DNA of 64,000 nucleotides from contig JAITLR010000001.1 of NCBI GenBank assembly GCA_031277805.1, positions 1 to 64,000 on the forward strand, read 5' to 3'. The translations under genes and the position numbers were made by a program. The notes beneath the pieces were generated by a model that was not told where the DNA came from, did not search any database, and saw only the letters and a program-made list of their open reading frames with translations. This document shows, in pieces, positions 62,547-64,000 of this stretch. Position 1 is the first letter of the stretch. The number at the start of each line of letters is the position of its first letter. The stretch comes from Comamonas sp. (GTDB taxonomy: Bacteria; Pseudomonadota; Gammaproteobacteria; Burkholderiales; Burkholderiaceae_C).

Positions 62547-63431
62547 TCAAGTGACCGACCTTGGTGCGCGCAGTACCTTCATCACTGCTGCCGCCTCCTC
62601 GTTGGCGAGGCCCGCAGCCTCTGCCTGCCTGAACAAACTTTCGGACAGCTCGGCAATCGCAGGCTGCAATCCTCGATCACGCGCGTGCTGGGCAATGCGG
62701 CGCGTGATGTCAATGGATATCCTCAAAGGGCTTTGCGTGATGCGGTAGTCACCGGTGTGAATCACTTGGCTTTCGTGTCGCAAAAACTCGCCAAACGACG
62801 GAGCCATCTGCTGAACGAGGTTTCCATACTCCTGCATAGAGAGCCCTTCCATTTCGACGATGCGAGCACCGTGAAAGAAACCCGCCATACTGCCGTATAT
62901 GTAAGACAAGGTGGCAAAGTCCATGGCCGAGGCCAGCGACGCGCGCTCGCCCAGGTGCACGGGGCCTCCAAGCCGTTGCAGCATGGGCAATGCTGTATTG
63001 AAAGCTGCTTGTGCGCCAGCAATGAAGATTGGGGTGTCGGGCTGGCCCATCTGCTCTGGGGCAGCTTGAATCGCACCATCAAGGTAGAAACCGCCGTGGC
63101 CCTGAACCAAGCGCTCCATATCCAGCGCCTCTTGCGGGCTGCCTGAGCTCAGATGCACGAGCGTATGGCCGGTCAATGCGCCAGCCATGCCTGGATTGGC
63201 AAGGATCTGCATGCCCGCCGCGTAGTCTTTTACCACCATGACCGAAACCGGGCTGGCGGCGATGGCTTCAGCAGAGGTCGCCGCCAGACGGGCACCCGCT
63301 TTCACAAGTGGGGCTGCCGCGGCAGGGGAACGATTCCAGACAGTGACATGCCAACCGGTCTCCAGCAACAATTGCGCGAGGCGGCTCCCCATCATTCCAA
63401 GGCCTATGACGCTAACGTGACTTGCTTGCAT
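62547..63431 (-). CDS. NAD(P)-dependent dehydrogenase of the 3-hydroxyisobutyrate/imine-reductase type
   Basis: A 294-residue oxidoreductase. The N-terminal Rossmann motif is VIGLGMMGSRLAQLL with NRSPAAAAPL (NADP preference likely). The middle strand motif is VHLSSGSPQEALDME. The C-terminal part (DGAIQAAPEQMGQPDTPIF, ASAMDFATLSYIYGSMAGFFHG) is like imine reductases and reductive aminases rather than classic 3-hydroxyisobutyrate dehydrogenases, which have a catalytic Lys. Start at 63431 follows AGGAGTTTTGATT. The divergent AraC gene is the probable regulator. Substrate unknown. Confidence 0.85.
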   Translation of the reverse strand: MQASHVSVIGLGMMGSRLAQLLLETGWHVTVWNRSPAAAAPLVKAGARLAATSAEAIAASPVSVMVVKDYAAGMQILANPGMAGALTGHTLVHLSSGSPQEALDMERLVQGHGGFYLDGAIQAAPEQMGQPDTPIFIAGAQAAFNTALPMLQRLGGPVHLGERASLASAMDFATLSYIYGSMAGFFHGARIVEMEGLSMQEYGNLVQQMAPSFGEFLRHESQVIHTGDYRITQSPLRISIDITRRIAQHARDRGLQPAIAELSESLFRQAEAAGLANEEAAAVMKVLRAPRSVT

Positions 63432-63553
63432 AATCAAAACTCCTGACAGTTTGTGAGTGATTGGCTCCACCACCCGAATGGCAGCGGAGATGGAGCAATC
63501 ATCGACAGGGAAGCCCTGGCAGTCGCGCACGATCGGCGTTTTGGGGAGCACAA

Positions 63554-64000
63554 ATGGATGATTTGGAAGTAATCCCGAGGGCAGTGGTACGCTTGAGCCC
63601 TCAGGTAGAGTCCGTGCGTACTGAAGGCGGCCTCGTTCGACTACTGCCGATGGCGGATTTGCGTGTACGTGTACATACGGGAGAGCCGGTTCGAGGCTTT
63701 TGCCAGGACGCTGCTTTCACATACCAACATGGTGATGTCGACCTAATCACCGCAGGCCAATCTGACAGATGGACAGAGGAAAGCGCTGCGCGTTCCGTCG
63801 TTGTGCGCTTTTCACCACTACTACTGGAGCGCGCAGCAGATGACCTAGGTCTGGGGCCAAAGCACGCAGCGCTACAAACCCGGCATCAATTACGTGACCC
63901 TCAACTGGCCCACATTGCCTGGGCACTGGAGGCGGAGCGAGAGGCTGGCTCGCCCAATGGCCAGCTCTACGCGGAAAGCCTCGGCACTGCGATGGCGCTG
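63554..64000 (+). CDS. AraC-family transcriptional regulator, N-terminal part
   Basis: The frame starts at ATG 63554 after GGGGAG and is open to the end of the window (149 codons, ends ...GTAMAL). The sequence (QVESVRTEGGLVRLLPMADL, ARSVVVRFSPLLLERAADD, LRDPQLAHIAWALEAEREA) is the cupin-like ligand domain and linker seen in AraC regulators; the DNA-binding domain lies past base 64000. It is divergent from the dehydrogenase gene, which is the likely target. Confidence 0.72.
   Translation, partial: MDDLEVIPRAVVRLSPQVESVRTEGGLVRLLPMADLRVRVHTGEPVRGFCQDAAFTYQHGDVDLITAGQSDRWTEESAARSVVVRFSPLLLERAADDLGLGPKHAALQTRHQLRDPQLAHIAWALEAEREAGSPNGQLYAESLGTAMAL

Overview
The window reads as a chromosome segment of a beta-proteobacterium of the Comamonadaceae, most like Comamonas or Delftia. 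This rests on the high GC content, the Bug/TctC orphan binding proteins, the ppsA/ppsR pair, the hmu layout and a dispersed intergenic palindrome with the core AGCGCTTAT that I associate with this family. Genus-level placement is inference from recognition, not from a search.

Left part, 1-27935, is ordinary housekeeping chromosome. In order it holds: the end of rpoD; a TctC-like binding protein; a PanE-like reductase; an HxlR regulator; an FKBP isomerase; a two-subunit sodium/solute symporter; PEP synthase (ppsA) divergent from its regulatory kinase (ppsR); a LysR regulator with a DUF2798 membrane protein; a complete Fur-type haem uptake operon (receptor, small protein, hmuS, hmuT, hmuU, hmuV); an Nramp-related transporter; ahpC and ahpF; bacterioferritin; and an ATP-grasp/alpha-E pair. 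Haem uptake, iron storage and peroxide detoxification lie close together, which makes biological sense.

At 27935 the competence gene comEC is cut. Its first part is missing and is replaced by a transposon end with six copies of a 17-18 bp repeat (27944-28225), arranged like TnsB-binding sites of Tn7-family elements. A complete tnsA-tnsB-tnsC-tnsD(tniQ) operon lies at 34159-39927. A 63-bp relic of a second, diverged tnsA lies just inside the end. The opposite transposon end and the missing comEC half are not in this window, so everything from 27936 to 64000 may be element cargo or a composite island.

The accessory part carries: a LysR/pirin/two-isochorismatase module with a shared palindromic operator; small and unknown genes beside the tns operon; an AT-rich three-gene envelope module (lysozyme-inhibitor-like protein, TraB/TIKI-like membrane protein, lipoprotein); a phosphonate catabolic operon ending in phosphonoacetate hydrolase, with its LysR regulator; a CPBP protease; a protein carrying an IS5-type DNA-binding domain; a broken DNA/RNA endonuclease; a gabD-gabT-M20 amidase-Bug operon with a divergent LysR regulator; a PTS EIIC-EAL fusion protein; and an imine-reductase-like dehydrogenase divergent from an AraC regulator that runs off the end.

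No rRNA, tRNA or CRISPR array was seen. Start codons were chosen by eye from ribosome-binding sites and overlaps.
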